This document shows, piece after piece, positions 16,374-24,653 of a stretch of DNA of 30,831 nucleotides. The position numbers were made by a program, and so were the translations under genes. The stretch comes from JBOGGN01 sp050744165. Its GTDB lineage: Bacteria > Actinomycetota > Acidimicrobiia > Acidimicrobiales > Palsa-688. Each line of letters begins with the position of its first letter. Positions within the stretch are counted from its first letter, which is position 1. Location of the stretch: contig JBOGGN010000281.1 in the NCBI GenBank assembly GCA_050744165.1, forward strand, positions 1 to 30,831, in the 5' to 3' direction. The notes below the pieces were generated by a model. The model was not told the DNA's origin and ran no database searches. It was given only the letters and a program-made list of their open reading frames with translations.

Positions 16374-17609
16374 CTACTGCCTGGAAGTCGCTGCTGGCGC
16401 GGCCAAGGTCACCACGGCATCGGTAAAGGCGGCACCAATGGCGACCCAGCCGAAGCGTTGTTCCACTGCCCGCCTGCCGGCGGCAGCCAGGTTCGAGGCA
16501 GCCTCGTCGTCGCGGAGGAGGCGGACCACGGCCGCGGCGAACGCCGGGGCGTCGTCGGCCACCAACGCGTGCTCACCGGGGCGCAGCCCCAGACCTTCGA
16601 GGCCAATGGTGGTGCCGACCACCGGGCGACCGGCCGCCAGTGCGTCGAGGGCCTTCAACCGCGATCCCGACCCAACTCGCACCGGTACCACCGCCACCCG
16701 GGCCGCCTCGAAATAGGGCTCGACGGAGGCCACATCGGCATGGATGGCCACCACGGCCGGCTCAGCGAGGGTACGTACCTCAGGAGCCGGGCGCTGGCCC
16801 ACGATATCCAGGCAGGCCGACGGCACCTCGCTTCGCACGCGCGGCAGCACCTCGCGACAGAACCACCGCAGCGCGTCCACGTTGGGCACGGTGTACAGCG
16901 CTCCGGTGAACACCAGGCGTGCCTCGGCGGGCAACGGCGTTGGGTGGTAGCGGTCCACGTCCGTGCCGTTGGGGACCACGATCACCGGCGTGGAGGGGTC
17001 ATGCGGCGCCCGGCCCGTGACGAAGGCGGCATCCTCGTCGGTGCACACGATCACGGCGTCGAAGGCGGCGGCGGCCCCTCTTTCGAACCGTGCCGCCGCT
17101 CGGGCGTCCCGGGCCAGCAACCACCGCTGGCGGCGATGGGGCATCACCTGGGCTTGGTGGGCCGCCATACGCGACGGGAGGTTGTGCAAGGTCAGCACCC
17201 ACCGTGCCCGCCCGTGCCTGGCAGGCGTCAGCAGCGGCGCCAACCCTGCGAATTCGACCAGCACGACGTCGGGGTCGAAGTCCGCCATGGCGGCATCGAC
17301 CGCGGGGCCTATCGAAGCGCGCACACCGCGCTGCGCTCGGACCTCGATCGGCTGCCGGGCGGCCGCCGCCGCCACGACGTCCGCCAGCCGGCGGCCCCAC
17401 GGGTGGTGCTCCCGCCACGGGCGCCTCGCCGCCGCCACCTCGACGACACCGGTCGCGGCACGAACCCGGTCGTCAACGACCGGTCCTGGGGTCACCAGGC
17501 GGATCTCGGCGGCTGCAGCCAAGGAGTCCAAGAGACGGGCCTGGCGAATCTGGCCACCCCCACCAGCGCCGTCGGGCGGGTAGGGCGTCACCCAGAGCAC
17601 CTTGAGCAT
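16374..17609 (-). CDS. Glycosyltransferase family 4-like (GT-B)
   Basis: 411 residues from ATG 17609. Begins LKVLWVTPYPPDGAGGGGQIRQ, the nucleotide-fold start with a glycine loop. Later come VLTLHNLPSRM, VIVVPNGTDVDRYHP, LVFTGALYTVPNVDALRWF, and VVPVRVGSGSRLKALDALAAG, a known variant of the C-terminal donor motif in which the usual EX7E glutamates are replaced. The frame is open to 17759, but ATG 17609 begins the conserved domain and has a TACGCT box 9 nt upstream. It is a lone - strand gene between the BY-kinase and a + strand GT4, with its own divergent promoter. Sugar unknown. Confidence 0.9.
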   Translation of the reverse strand: MLKVLWVTPYPPDGAGGGGQIRQARLLDSLAAAAEIRLVTPGPVVDDRVRAATGVVEVAAARRPWREHHPWGRRLADVVAAAAARQPIEVRAQRGVRASIGPAVDAAMADFDPDVVLVEFAGLAPLLTPARHGRARWVLTLHNLPSRMAAHQAQVMPHRRQRWLLARDARAAARFERGAAAAFDAVIVCTDEDAAFVTGRAPHDPSTPVIVVPNGTDVDRYHPTPLPAEARLVFTGALYTVPNVDALRWFCREVLPRVRSEVPSACLDIVGQRPAPEVRTLAEPAVVAIHADVASVEPYFEAARVAVVPVRVGSGSRLKALDALAAGRPVVGTTIGLEGLGLRPGEHALVADDAPAFAAAVVRLLRDDEAASNLAAAGRRAVEQRFGWVAIGAAFTDAVVTLAAPAATSRQ

Positions 17610-17618
17610 CTGCGGGGG

Positions 17619-17624
17619 AGCGTA
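17619..17624 (-). promoter_or_regulatory. -10 box TACGCT upstream of - strand GT4
   Basis: On the - strand TACGCT ends exactly 9 nt before ATG 17609, fitting a leaderless transcript. It lies in a 58-bp divergent gap shared with the promoter of the + strand GT4. Confidence 0.42.
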
Positions 17625-17645
17625 GCGATCCACTACCTGCCGATC

Positions 17646-17651
17646 TACCAT
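17646..17651 (+). promoter_or_regulatory. -10 box TACCAT upstream of + strand GT4
   Basis: TACCAT lies 16 nt before ATG 17668, so this mRNA would have a very short leader. The 12-mer CTACCATCGGCC (17645-17656) is identical to that at 13243-13254. Confidence 0.38.
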
Positions 17652-17667
17652 CGGCCGTCCCGACACG

Positions 17668-18816
17668 ATGACTCCTGACGCCCGTCCCGCCGCCCCCACG
17701 ACGGTCCTGATCGATGCCAGCACGCTGTCCTCGGTAGGCGCCAAGAGCGGGATCGGCACCTACGTCAGAAACCTGCTGGCCTCTTTGGCCTCCCCGCCCG
17801 CCGGCTGCGACTTCCGCCTGTCCGTGAATGCCCTGGTAACGCCCGGTGTGGCGCTCGGCGACGGCGTGGGGCGCCGCACGATCCACCGCTTCGTCCACCA
17901 GCACGCCCGGGTCGAGGTGATCGAGCACGCCACGACCGTTCCCTTCGACGTGTTGCGGTGGCGGCGCCACGGGGAGGTATTTCACAGCCCCGGATTCCAC
18001 GCCCCACCCGCGATCCGCGGCCCATGGGTACAGACTCTCCACGACCTCATCCCCATCGTGCTCGATGACCCGGACCTGCTGGCGTTGCGGCGCCGCTGGC
18101 AGCGTTTCGGCCCCCGTTACCGCAAGGCGGACGCCGTCGTCGCCGTGTCCCGCCACGCCGCCGACGAGGGTATCCGGCTGCTGCACCTGGACCCGCAGCG
18201 GGTGCATGTGGCCCACCACGGCGTCGACCCCCAATTCCGGCCGGCGCCGCCGGGCTCCCGCCCAGACGACGACCCGCCGTTCTTGCTCGTCGTCTCCGAG
18301 TTCAGTCAGCGGAAGGGCTTCGACCACGCCTTCGCGGTCATTTCCGCCCTCGCTGATGCCGGCTACCCCCATCGATTGAAGGTCGCGGGCCAAGTGCACG
18401 ACTTCGCCCGGCAAAAACTCGATGGACTGCGGGCCGCCGCCGGCAGGCCGGAACGGATCGACCTGTTGGGTTTCGTGGACGACCTGCCTCGCCTCTACCA
18501 GCGAGCATCGGTCGTACTGGTCACCAGCCGCTACGAAGGCTTCGGGCTGCCTGCGCTGGAAGCTATGGCGAGCGTCGTTCCCGTGATCGCCTACGACAAC
18601 ACCGCGATGACCGAGGTGGTCACCTCCGGCGGGATCCTGATTCCCGACGGCGACGTCACCGCGATGACGGCGGCGGCCCGGCGGCTGCTCGACGACCCCG
18701 AGGAAGCCGAGGAGTGGCGGGCGCGGGGGCTGGTCCAGGCCGCGAAGTTCACGTGGGCGGACTCCGCGGCCCGCCACGCTGAGGCGTACCGAGCCGCGGC
18801 CGAGCGACCCCGCTAG
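17668..18816 (+). CDS. Glycosyltransferase family 4 (mannosyltransferase-like)
   Basis: 382 residues. N-terminal VLIDASTLSSVGAKSGIGTYVRNLL contains the acceptor-domain glycine loop; then VQTLHDLIPIV, VVAVSRHAADE, VHVAHHGVDPQFRP, FLLVVSEFSQRKGFDHAF and the EX7E motif in SRYEGFGLPALEAMASV. This is the RfaB/WbdB-like branch often seen in O-antigen and exopolysaccharide loci. First of a + strand run GT4-GT4-GT2-methyltransferase (17668-21596) with gaps of 16 nt or overlaps. Likely adds one sugar of the repeat unit; donor not determinable. Confidence 0.93.
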   Translation: MTPDARPAAPTTVLIDASTLSSVGAKSGIGTYVRNLLASLASPPAGCDFRLSVNALVTPGVALGDGVGRRTIHRFVHQHARVEVIEHATTVPFDVLRWRRHGEVFHSPGFHAPPAIRGPWVQTLHDLIPIVLDDPDLLALRRRWQRFGPRYRKADAVVAVSRHAADEGIRLLHLDPQRVHVAHHGVDPQFRPAPPGSRPDDDPPFLLVVSEFSQRKGFDHAFAVISALADAGYPHRLKVAGQVHDFARQKLDGLRAAAGRPERIDLLGFVDDLPRLYQRASVVLVTSRYEGFGLPALEAMASVVPVIAYDNTAMTEVVTSGGILIPDGDVTAMTAAARRLLDDPEEAEEWRARGLVQAAKFTWADSAARHAEAYRAAAERPR

Positions 18817-18832
18817 TCCCGCGGATCCTGCC

Positions 18833-19933
18833 ATGACCCACGGACTGCCTCCTGTCGCCATCGATGCTCGGAGACTCCAGGAGGCTCCCCTCGGCGGCGT
18901 CGGGCGATGGCTCGCCAACGTGCTCCCCTATCTGGGCGCCCAAGCCGACGTCGTGCTGCTGACCGATGCCGGGCGGCCGCGGGCCGGCGGGGGCAGTGGC
19001 CTTGGAGGCGCCACGCTGCCCGAAGCGCCGCTGTGGCTCCCGCGAGCCTGCCCCGAGGTGGTCTGGATCCAGTTCAGTGTCGCCCGCTGGCTCCGGGGTT
19101 TCCGGGGTGTGTTCCATGGCACGTTCAACCAGCTGCCCGTGGCGTGGTCGGGACCGATGGTCGTCACCATCCACGACCTCGCCACCCGTGACCACCCCGA
19201 AGATTTTGCCGGCAATGAAGTGAAGCGTTGGGTGTGGAACGCCCAGATCGGCCGAGCCGCCAAGCAGGCGGCGGCCATCCACACACCCTCGGAGTTCGTG
19301 CGTCAAAGGGTGATCGCCACCTACGGACTCCACCCTGACCAGGTCGTGGTGATCCCGCACGCGGTCGACCCGGTCTTCACCCCGGCACGGTGCCCGGAGG
19401 GGCGAGCGCGAGCCGCAGCGCTCGGAGTCTCGGGTTCCTACGTCGTCGCCCTCGGCGGTGCTCGCCGGCGGGGCCTGTCGGTTGCGGTAGACGCCTGGGC
19501 CAAGGCTCGCGAAGAGGGGGCGGAGGAGGCGCTGGTCGTCGTGGGGTCCGAGGTCCCGTCCTCCCGGGCCGGAGTGTTCTACGCCGGCCGGGTAGCGGAC
19601 CACGAGTGGGCGCAGCTGCTGGCAGGGGCGAACGCGTTTGTCTACCCGACCAGGTACGAAGGCTTCGGCATGCCGGCGCTGGAGGCTGCGGCCAGCGGCG
19701 TGCCTGTCGTCGCGGCCCGGGTGGCGGCCCTGCCGGAGGTCCTCGGCGATGCCGCCCAGTGGTGCCCGGCACCCACGGTCGAGGCGGTGGCCGCGGGGCT
19801 GCTGGCGCTGCTCGCCCAACCGACACGCCACGAAGCGTTGCGCCAAGCCGGCCTCGCCCGGGCGACAGGCGGCATTACCTGGCCGGTCGCGGCCGCGCGC
19901 CTCCTCGACCTCTACCGGCTGGTGGCGTCTTGA
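18833..19933 (+). CDS. Glycosyltransferase family 4
   Basis: 366 residues, ATG start 16 nt after the preceding GT4. Related in layout to it: VAIDARRLQEAPLGGVGRWLANVL, VVTIHDLATRDHP, AAIHTPSEFVRQR, VVVIPHAVDPVFTP, SYVVALGGARRRGLSVAVDAW and the EX7E motif in PTRYEGFGMPALEAAASG. The usual K after the GG/GR turn is replaced here by a shorter, Arg-rich ARRRG. The two adjacent GT4 genes may be an old duplication that diverged. Its stop overlaps the TTG start of the GT2 gene. Confidence 0.92.
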   Translation: MTHGLPPVAIDARRLQEAPLGGVGRWLANVLPYLGAQADVVLLTDAGRPRAGGGSGLGGATLPEAPLWLPRACPEVVWIQFSVARWLRGFRGVFHGTFNQLPVAWSGPMVVTIHDLATRDHPEDFAGNEVKRWVWNAQIGRAAKQAAAIHTPSEFVRQRVIATYGLHPDQVVVIPHAVDPVFTPARCPEGRARAAALGVSGSYVVALGGARRRGLSVAVDAWAKAREEGAEEALVVVGSEVPSSRAGVFYAGRVADHEWAQLLAGANAFVYPTRYEGFGMPALEAAASGVPVVAARVAALPEVLGDAAQWCPAPTVEAVAAGLLALLAQPTRHEALRQAGLARATGGITWPVAAARLLDLYRLVAS

Positions 19934-20877
19934 GTCCCGAAGCGGTGGGCTTTTCCGTCGTCATCGTCAACTGGAACTCCCGGGAGGCGCTTGCCGGCTG
20001 TTTGGCATCCCTGGCCGCCGACCCACCACGAGGCGGATGCGAGGTGATCGTGGTGGACAACGGCTCTCGCGACGGCAGCGCCGAGTGGCTCCGGGGCGTG
20101 GTCCATCGGCCCTCGGCCCTTGGGAATCTCAACATCCAGTTGATCGCCAACGAGAACAACCGCGGCCTGCCGGCGGCCAACAACCAGGGCTTGGTGATCT
20201 CGCGAGGGCCGCTCGTGCTTATCTGCAACCCCGACGTGGTGTTCCGCCCAGGCGCCATTGCCGCGCTGGTCGACCTGCTGGCCCGGCGGCCCCGGGCGGC
20301 CATCGCGGTACCGCGCTTGCTGTATCCCGACGGCCGCCTCCAGACCAGCGCCGGCGATCTGCCCACGCTGTCCCAAGCGCTGGCGGGCCGCCAGGCGCAA
20401 CGGCGACGTCCGACCCAGGGCCAGGCTTGTGGATTCTGGTGGGACGGTTGGCCTCATGACCAGGAGCGAGCCATCGGCCGGGGTCACGAGGCGGCCTACC
20501 TCGTCCGCCGGGCCGCGATCGCCGAGGTGGGACTGCAAGACGAGGGCTTCCCCTTGGACTGGGAGGGCATCGACTGGACCGACCGGTTCCGCGAATCAGG
20601 CTGGGAGGTGTGGTTGTGCCCCGGGGCCGAGGTCGTCCATCTGGGGGGCGCCAGCATCCGCCAGGTGCCCTACCGTTGGATCGTCTCCTCCCACCGAGGC
20701 ATGTACCGGTACTTCGCCAAGCGGCGCCCGACGTACTGGCGACCGGTTCTGGCCACGGCGATCACAGCTCGGGCAGTCACCAAGTTGGCGGCGACCGCCG
20801 TCGGCGCCGCCATGTACGAGCGGGCCTACCGGTCGCCATCCGGCGAGCCGGCAGCGGACGGGAGCCCTGATCGGTGA
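19930..20877 (+). CDS. Glycosyltransferase family 2 (rhamnosyltransferase-like)
   Basis: 315 residues from TTG 19930, which overlaps the upstream stop (TTGA); GTG 19945 is an alternative. FSVVIVNWNSREALAGCL, VIVVDNGSRDGS, ENNRGLPAANNQGL, LVLICNPDVVF (NPD in the DXD position), then LDWEGIDWTDRFRESGW as the acceptor/catalytic region. The frame is open upstream inside the previous gene, but similarity begins only here. The C-terminus has a weakly hydrophobic alanine-rich segment. It overlaps the next methyltransferase start by 4 nt. Confidence 0.92.
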   Translation: MSPEAVGFSVVIVNWNSREALAGCLASLAADPPRGGCEVIVVDNGSRDGSAEWLRGVVHRPSALGNLNIQLIANENNRGLPAANNQGLVISRGPLVLICNPDVVFRPGAIAALVDLLARRPRAAIAVPRLLYPDGRLQTSAGDLPTLSQALAGRQAQRRRPTQGQACGFWWDGWPHDQERAIGRGHEAAYLVRRAAIAEVGLQDEGFPLDWEGIDWTDRFRESGWEVWLCPGAEVVHLGGASIRQVPYRWIVSSHRGMYRYFAKRRPTYWRPVLATAITARAVTKLAATAVGAAMYERAYRSPSGEPAADGSPDR

Positions 20878-21596
20878 GTCCGAGGCCCCAAGACCTCATG
20901 CGCCGGGCCCGGGCAAGCCTCGAAGTACGCGCCAAGGTCGCGGTGATGTCCGCCCTAGCAACGACGGGACTCGGTCGTCGCGGGTTGCTGGCCAGGTACC
21001 GCTACGCCTTCACACCCCGGCAACTGTGGGCCCTCTGCGAAGCGGCTGAGAACGCCCGCCGGCTCGACGGCGCCTTCCTCGAAATCGGTGTCGATCGGGG
21101 GGAGACCACGGTCTTCCTCACAAGGCACCTGCGGACCCTGGGGCCCCTGCCTCGGTACCTCTGCGTCGACACCTTCACCGGGTTCACCTCGGCCGACGTG
21201 GCCGCCGAGCGAGGGCGGGGCAAGAACGACGACTTCGATCGATGGTTCCGGATCAACTCCAAGCAACTCCTCGAGCGGGCGGTGACCCTAAACGGGCTGA
21301 CCGAGACGGTCGAGGTGATCCAGGCAGACGTGAACACGCTGGATTTCTCGACGATCCCGCCGCTGGCGTTCGCCCTCGTGGACGTCGACCTGTACCGCCC
21401 GATGCGGGCCGCGCTCGGAGGGGCGTGGTCACGCCTCCTCCCTGGCGGGATCCTGGTGGCTGACGACTGCCAGCCCATCACCCACACCTGGGACGGTGCT
21501 CGCCAGGCGTTCGAGGAGTTCTGCCAGGAGGCCGGGATCGATGCTGACGTGCGGTGCGACAAGCTCGGATTCGCGCAGAAGCCACCGGCCGGCTGA
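20874..21596 (+). CDS. TylF/MycF-like SAM-dependent methyltransferase
   Basis: 240 residues, GTG start within a GTGA overlap. A basic N-terminus is followed by GAFLEIGVDRGETTVFL (SAM-binding motif I), YLCVDTFTGFTSADV, then FALVDVDLYRPMRAAL and LPGGILVADDCQP with paired acidic residues of the metal site. This matches the TylF-related class but is shorter and more distant than the gene at 1998. Last gene of the 17668-21596 run, so probably O-methylates a sugar added by the two GT4s or the GT2. Substrate is inference. Confidence 0.87.
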   Translation: MSPRPQDLMRRARASLEVRAKVAVMSALATTGLGRRGLLARYRYAFTPRQLWALCEAAENARRLDGAFLEIGVDRGETTVFLTRHLRTLGPLPRYLCVDTFTGFTSADVAAERGRGKNDDFDRWFRINSKQLLERAVTLNGLTETVEVIQADVNTLDFSTIPPLAFALVDVDLYRPMRAALGGAWSRLLPGGILVADDCQPITHTWDGARQAFEEFCQEAGIDADVRCDKLGFAQKPPAG

Positions 21597-21676
21597 GGGC
21601 GAATCCGGGCTGCATGCATGTCGGCGGGCGACACATTCCGAAAAGTGGTTAGAACGATGCCCGCTTCTGCACCCCC

Positions 21677-21755
21677 CCGGTTCGCATCCGGGCACCGCTT
21701 TAACTTTGGTTAACGCCGGGCCCGGATGGCAACCGGTTCGGGCCCGATCCGGGCA
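21677..21755. repeat. Imperfect direct repeat CCGGTTCG...ATCCGGGCA
   Basis: Two copies in the gap: 21677-21694 and 21733-21755, the second with a 5-nt insertion in the middle. The first forms a 5-bp stem (CCCGG/CCGGG) with a 7-nt loop. Nothing else in 21597-21830 is clearly genic apart from the small ORF listed separately. Confidence 0.5.
21720..21754 (+). terminator. Inverted repeat in convergent gap, possible two-way terminator
   Basis: Perfect 8-bp arms GCCCGGAT (21720-21727) and ATCCGGGC (21747-21754) enclose a 19-nt loop that contains the palindrome AACCGGTT. It lies between the ends of two converging operons (21596 + and 21831 -), where a bidirectional terminator is expected, but neither side has a strong T-run. 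ATCCGGGC also occurs at 21603-21610 and 21686-21693. Confidence 0.4.
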
Positions 21756-21880
21756 TGAACCTAACCAAGTTGAAAAAGAAGAAGGGCCTGGACAGGTCGA
21801 CCGAAGTCGGGCGGCACGGCGCCTTGTTCATCAGTCGCCTTCCACCGGCCCGGCCCTGGCGACGAGGACGGCGGACGTGA
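21755..21880 (+). CDS. Possible small basic protein (41 codons)
   Basis: ATG 21755 opens a 41-residue frame beginning MNLTKLKKKKGLDRSTEV and ending in Arg-rich sequence. Its first half uses AA-rich codons unlike the GC-rich neighbourhood, and the ATG abuts the right arm of the 21720-21754 hairpin. A TAACTT element lies about 50 nt upstream. No ribosome-binding site is apparent, and the last 50 nt overlap the 3' end of the convergent methyltransferase gene. I do not recognise it; it may be a chance frame. Confidence 0.2.
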   Translation: MNLTKLKKKKGLDRSTEVGRHGALFISRLPPARPWRRGRRT

Positions 21881-22820
21881 CCCGGTACCCCCCGAAACGC
21901 AGGATCAGCGCCGCGTACTGAAACGGCGGAACGTCGATGAACGAGTCAAGAACACCTGTCGGCGCCGGGACCTGGAACGGAGCCAGCTCGTGGCCGGCTC
22001 GAGCCAAGTCGGCAGCCAAGGCGGCGAAGTCGCGTCGCCGGTAGACAACCGTCTCCCCCGACGAAATCGTGTCGTCGTCGCTGTCGAGGTTGAACTCGGT
22101 GGTATGGACCGCCAAGCCGCCGGGGCGCAGGCATCGCATCGCGTGACGGATGAAGTCCATCCCCGCCTCGAGCGACCCCAGGTGCTCCAGTGCGCAGCTC
22201 GACCAGCAAAAGTCGAACCCGGTCAAGTCGTCGGGGATTCGAGCCATGTCGACCGCCCTGAGCTCGACTTGGACCGCAAGTCGTTCGGGCGGGCAGACCC
22301 GGTCATCAGGCGCCAATCCTGCCAGCGACAACCCGTGCTGGTTGGTTCCCGCCCAACCGGCAGCCCGAGGGTCGCGGGCATCAAGGTCAGTCGCCAGGAT
22401 GGAACAACCGGCGGCCGCGAAGGCCGCCACCAAGGGCTCCCGGCCCACCCCGAAGCCGAGCCCGCGACGACCGTCGGTCAGCATGCCGGCCGCCTCCAAC
22501 GCCCGGCCGATAGCTGTGTACTCCCAGTACTTGCGGGAGATCACTCCGTCGAGCCCGAGACGATCGAGCCACGCCGCGTACTCCGAGCCGCAGTCGGACT
22601 GGGCGCACGTCCGCGACGACAGAGGGTCGCATGCGCACGGCCGCCCGAAGCCGTCCTGTTCGGCCAGGGCAAGGCGCCGGGCGAGGGTGGCCTGGTTGGC
22701 GACCACGTCGTCCAGCACCCGGACGTGGCGGTAGACCCGCCGGGCGATGGCGTCGGCGCCCCGCAGGCCCGCCCGCATCCGGTCGACGACGGACCGATGG
22801 GACGGATCGGAAGGGTCCAT
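21831..22820 (-). CDS. SAM-dependent methyltransferase-like protein with N-terminal Cys cluster
   Basis: 329 residues. The core has GLGFGVGREPLVAAFAAAG followed by ILATDLDARD (SAM site), VDMARIPDDLTGFDFCWSS, CALEHLGSLEAGMDFI, CLRPGGLAVHTTEFNL and GETVVYRRRDFAAL. These belong to a methyltransferase group common in surface-glycan loci. The N-terminal 90 residues precede the catalytic fold and contain Cys62, Cys64, Cys72 and Cys77, a possible metal site. ATG 22820 lies 6 nt after the stop of the toroid gene, so this is the last gene of the - strand run. The substrate is unknown; sugar or lipid-linked glycan is likely from context. Confidence 0.8.
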   Translation of the reverse strand: MDPSDPSHRSVVDRMRAGLRGADAIARRVYRHVRVLDDVVANQATLARRLALAEQDGFGRPCACDPLSSRTCAQSDCGSEYAAWLDRLGLDGVISRKYWEYTAIGRALEAAGMLTDGRRGLGFGVGREPLVAAFAAAGCSILATDLDARDPRAAGWAGTNQHGLSLAGLAPDDRVCPPERLAVQVELRAVDMARIPDDLTGFDFCWSSCALEHLGSLEAGMDFIRHAMRCLRPGGLAVHTTEFNLDSDDDTISSGETVVYRRRDFAALAADLARAGHELAPFQVPAPTGVLDSFIDVPPFQYAALILRFGGYRVTSAVLVARAGPVEGD

Positions 22821-22826
22821 CCGGGA

Positions 22827-23885
22827 TCAGTAGCAGCCGGGACGCTCGCTCAGACCGCGCTCCTCCACCTCGGGCAACTCCAGAGCCGCGGGCAGCGTCT
22901 CACCCCGGAACAGTCCCGCTGCGGCGTCGTTTCCGTACAGCGCGTGGTCCGACAGCAAGACCGCGGCCGCGGTGTAGGTGGTGCGTTCCCCGCCGGGGAA
23001 CCGCACGCACTGGGGGTGGACGCAACCGGTCCAGTAGCCGCCCTCGGGGTCGCGGAAGTGGCGTGTCCAGTCGAGCATCGTCTCCGCCTCGAACCGCAAT
23101 CCGCAGGCGTCGAGGGCCATGACACACTCCGCCGTTTCCGCCGCCGTGACCCACGGCTGGTCGGACACGCACCGCACGCCGAGGCCCTCCATGACGAAGA
23201 TGTCCCACCGATCCTGGAAGCGCTCCCGGGCCCCGGCACCGCACAAGGCCCCGCACAGCACCGGGTAGTACCAGTCCATCGCCCAGCGGTCCTTGGGTTC
23301 GAAATACTCCTCCCGGTGGACCACAGCGTGCGCCAGGCGCCCCGCCGCCAGCTCCCACTCGGGCCGTTCCAGGCCCTGGGCGGCGGCAGCGGCGATGGCG
23401 CAGCGCAGGCTGTGGAGCACTGAGGAGGATCCGGTGAGCAGGGCGAAGGCTGCCGGGGTGCCATCGGCTTCCCGTGACCACAGGACCTCGCCGCCGGGCT
23501 GCTGCAACCCGAGCACGAAGTCCATGGCCCGGTCAATCGTCGGCCACATCTCCTCCAAGATCGAACCGTCCCCCGTCACCAGGTGCACGTACCAGGTGCC
23601 GGTCGCCACGTAGGCGCACACGTTGACGTCGCGTCGTGGGTCCTCAACGCCGTTGGCCAAGTAGTAGCGGCACCAGGACCCGTCGGCGTGCTGGGTGGAC
23701 ACCAACCACCGAAGGGCCCGCTCGGCGTCGCCACGCCGGCCCGACCGGGCCAGAGCCATCGTCGCCTCGACATGGTTCCAGGGGTCGGCGTGGCCGCCGG
23801 GGAACCACGGGATCATCCCGGTGTCGAGTTGCCACTCGGCGATCCACGCCCCGGTTGCGGCCACCTCGGCGGCCGTCAGCCGCAC
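22827..23885 (-). CDS. Alpha/alpha-toroid protein of unknown function
   Basis: 352 residues from GTG 23885, overlapping the upstream methyltransferase by 10 nt; the frame is open to 23987 but a longer form would overlap by 112 nt. Rich in Trp and in paired helices with Gly-Ser-Trp type turns: DTGMIPWFPGGHADPWNHVE, STQHADGSWCRYY, ATGTWYVHLVTGD, IDRAMDFVLGLQ, DPEGGYWTGC. This repeat style is seen in (alpha/alpha) barrels such as glycoside hydrolases/lyases and in the squalene-cyclase/prenyltransferase repeat family. No DXDD cyclase motif is seen. Conserved acidic residues near DPWNHVEATMAL could be catalytic. I cannot choose between an enzyme on glycans and one on polyprenyl lipids. Placed between two methyltransferases and below a GT4. 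Confidence 0.7.
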   Translation of the reverse strand: MRLTAAEVAATGAWIAEWQLDTGMIPWFPGGHADPWNHVEATMALARSGRRGDAERALRWLVSTQHADGSWCRYYLANGVEDPRRDVNVCAYVATGTWYVHLVTGDGSILEEMWPTIDRAMDFVLGLQQPGGEVLWSREADGTPAAFALLTGSSSVLHSLRCAIAAAAAQGLERPEWELAAGRLAHAVVHREEYFEPKDRWAMDWYYPVLCGALCGAGARERFQDRWDIFVMEGLGVRCVSDQPWVTAAETAECVMALDACGLRFEAETMLDWTRHFRDPEGGYWTGCVHPQCVRFPGGERTTYTAAAVLLSDHALYGNDAAAGLFRGETLPAALELPEVEERGLSERPGCY

Positions 23886-24604
23886 GGCGCCGGCTTCTCC
23901 AAGTACACCACCAACGATTTCCCGATAACCGGGTTGAGCAACCGGTCTGGCACCCGGCTCCAGAGGCTGCCGGTCGTGATGTCCCATACCAAGAACTGGT
24001 GATACCCACGAACCAGACGGTGGTCGTCGTCACTGACACCGACGGCGCACTTGAGCCACCAGTAGGGCGTGTGCAAGCCATGGGCATGGTGGCTGCCGTA
24101 GGGGCGGAGCCCGGCGGCCGTCAACCGCTCCGCCAGGACGCGGCGACGGTAGATGCGGATATGGCCGCCGGGGATCAAGTGGTACTCGTCCGACAGGACC
24201 CAGCAGACCAGCTCCGGTCCCCACCGGGGGACGGTGACCGCCATGGTCCCCCCGGGCCGCAGGACCCGCACCAGCTCCGCCATTGCCCGACGATCGTCGA
24301 CGACGTGCTCCAGCACCTCCGAGGCGATCACCCGGTCGAAGTACCCGTCGGGGAACGGGAGGTCGCGGGCGTCGGCGACGACCGTCGATCCCCTGCCCCG
24401 GCGATCGCGGACCGCGGCGTCTTCGTCCTGCAGGGCGACTATCAGCGCCGCGCAATCCTTGGCGGCGGCGGCGTCGGCGTCCACAGCCACCACAAGCGCA
24501 CCCCGACGCATGGCTTCGAAGGCGTGGCGGCCGCCGCCGGCACCGATATCGAGGACTCGATCTCCTGCCGCCACCCGCAACCGCTCGTAGGAGACCGTCA
24601 GCAC
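23876..24604 (-). CDS. Class I SAM-dependent methyltransferase
   Basis: 242 residues, GTG start. Motif I VLDIGAGGGRHAFEAMRRG is near the N-terminus, acidic strand VVAVDAD, then ARDLPFPDGYFDRVIASEVLEHV and LVRVLRPGGTMAVTVPRWGPE, the standard Methyltransf_11 order. The C-terminal part (YRRRVLAERLTAAGLRPYGSHHAHGLHTPYWWLKC, positions shown in pieces) looks like a substrate cap. It starts 49 nt after the GT4 stop and overlaps the toroid gene. Probable role in methylating a glycan or polyprenyl-linked intermediate made by the same run. Confidence 0.88.
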   Translation of the reverse strand: MLTVSYERLRVAAGDRVLDIGAGGGRHAFEAMRRGALVVAVDADAAAAKDCAALIVALQDEDAAVRDRRGRGSTVVADARDLPFPDGYFDRVIASEVLEHVVDDRRAMAELVRVLRPGGTMAVTVPRWGPELVCWVLSDEYHLIPGGHIRIYRRRVLAERLTAAGLRPYGSHHAHGLHTPYWWLKCAVGVSDDDHRLVRGYHQFLVWDITTGSLWSRVPDRLLNPVIGKSLVVYLEKPAPCG

Positions 24605-24653
24605 GGCCCCGCCCGGCCCGACCCGGGCACCACCTCGACAGCAACAGTCACCG

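Noticed and set aside
21675..21700. tRNA T-arm-like hairpin (5-bp stem, 7-nt loop TTCGCAT)
   Set aside because: The conserved A58 is missing, and no matching acceptor, D or anticodon stems are found upstream, so it is not a tRNA gene.
23886..23987. Longer toroid protein overlapping the methyltransferase by 112 nt
   Set aside because: Extra residues are low in complexity and read through the upstream gene's conserved end; GTG 23885 is enough.
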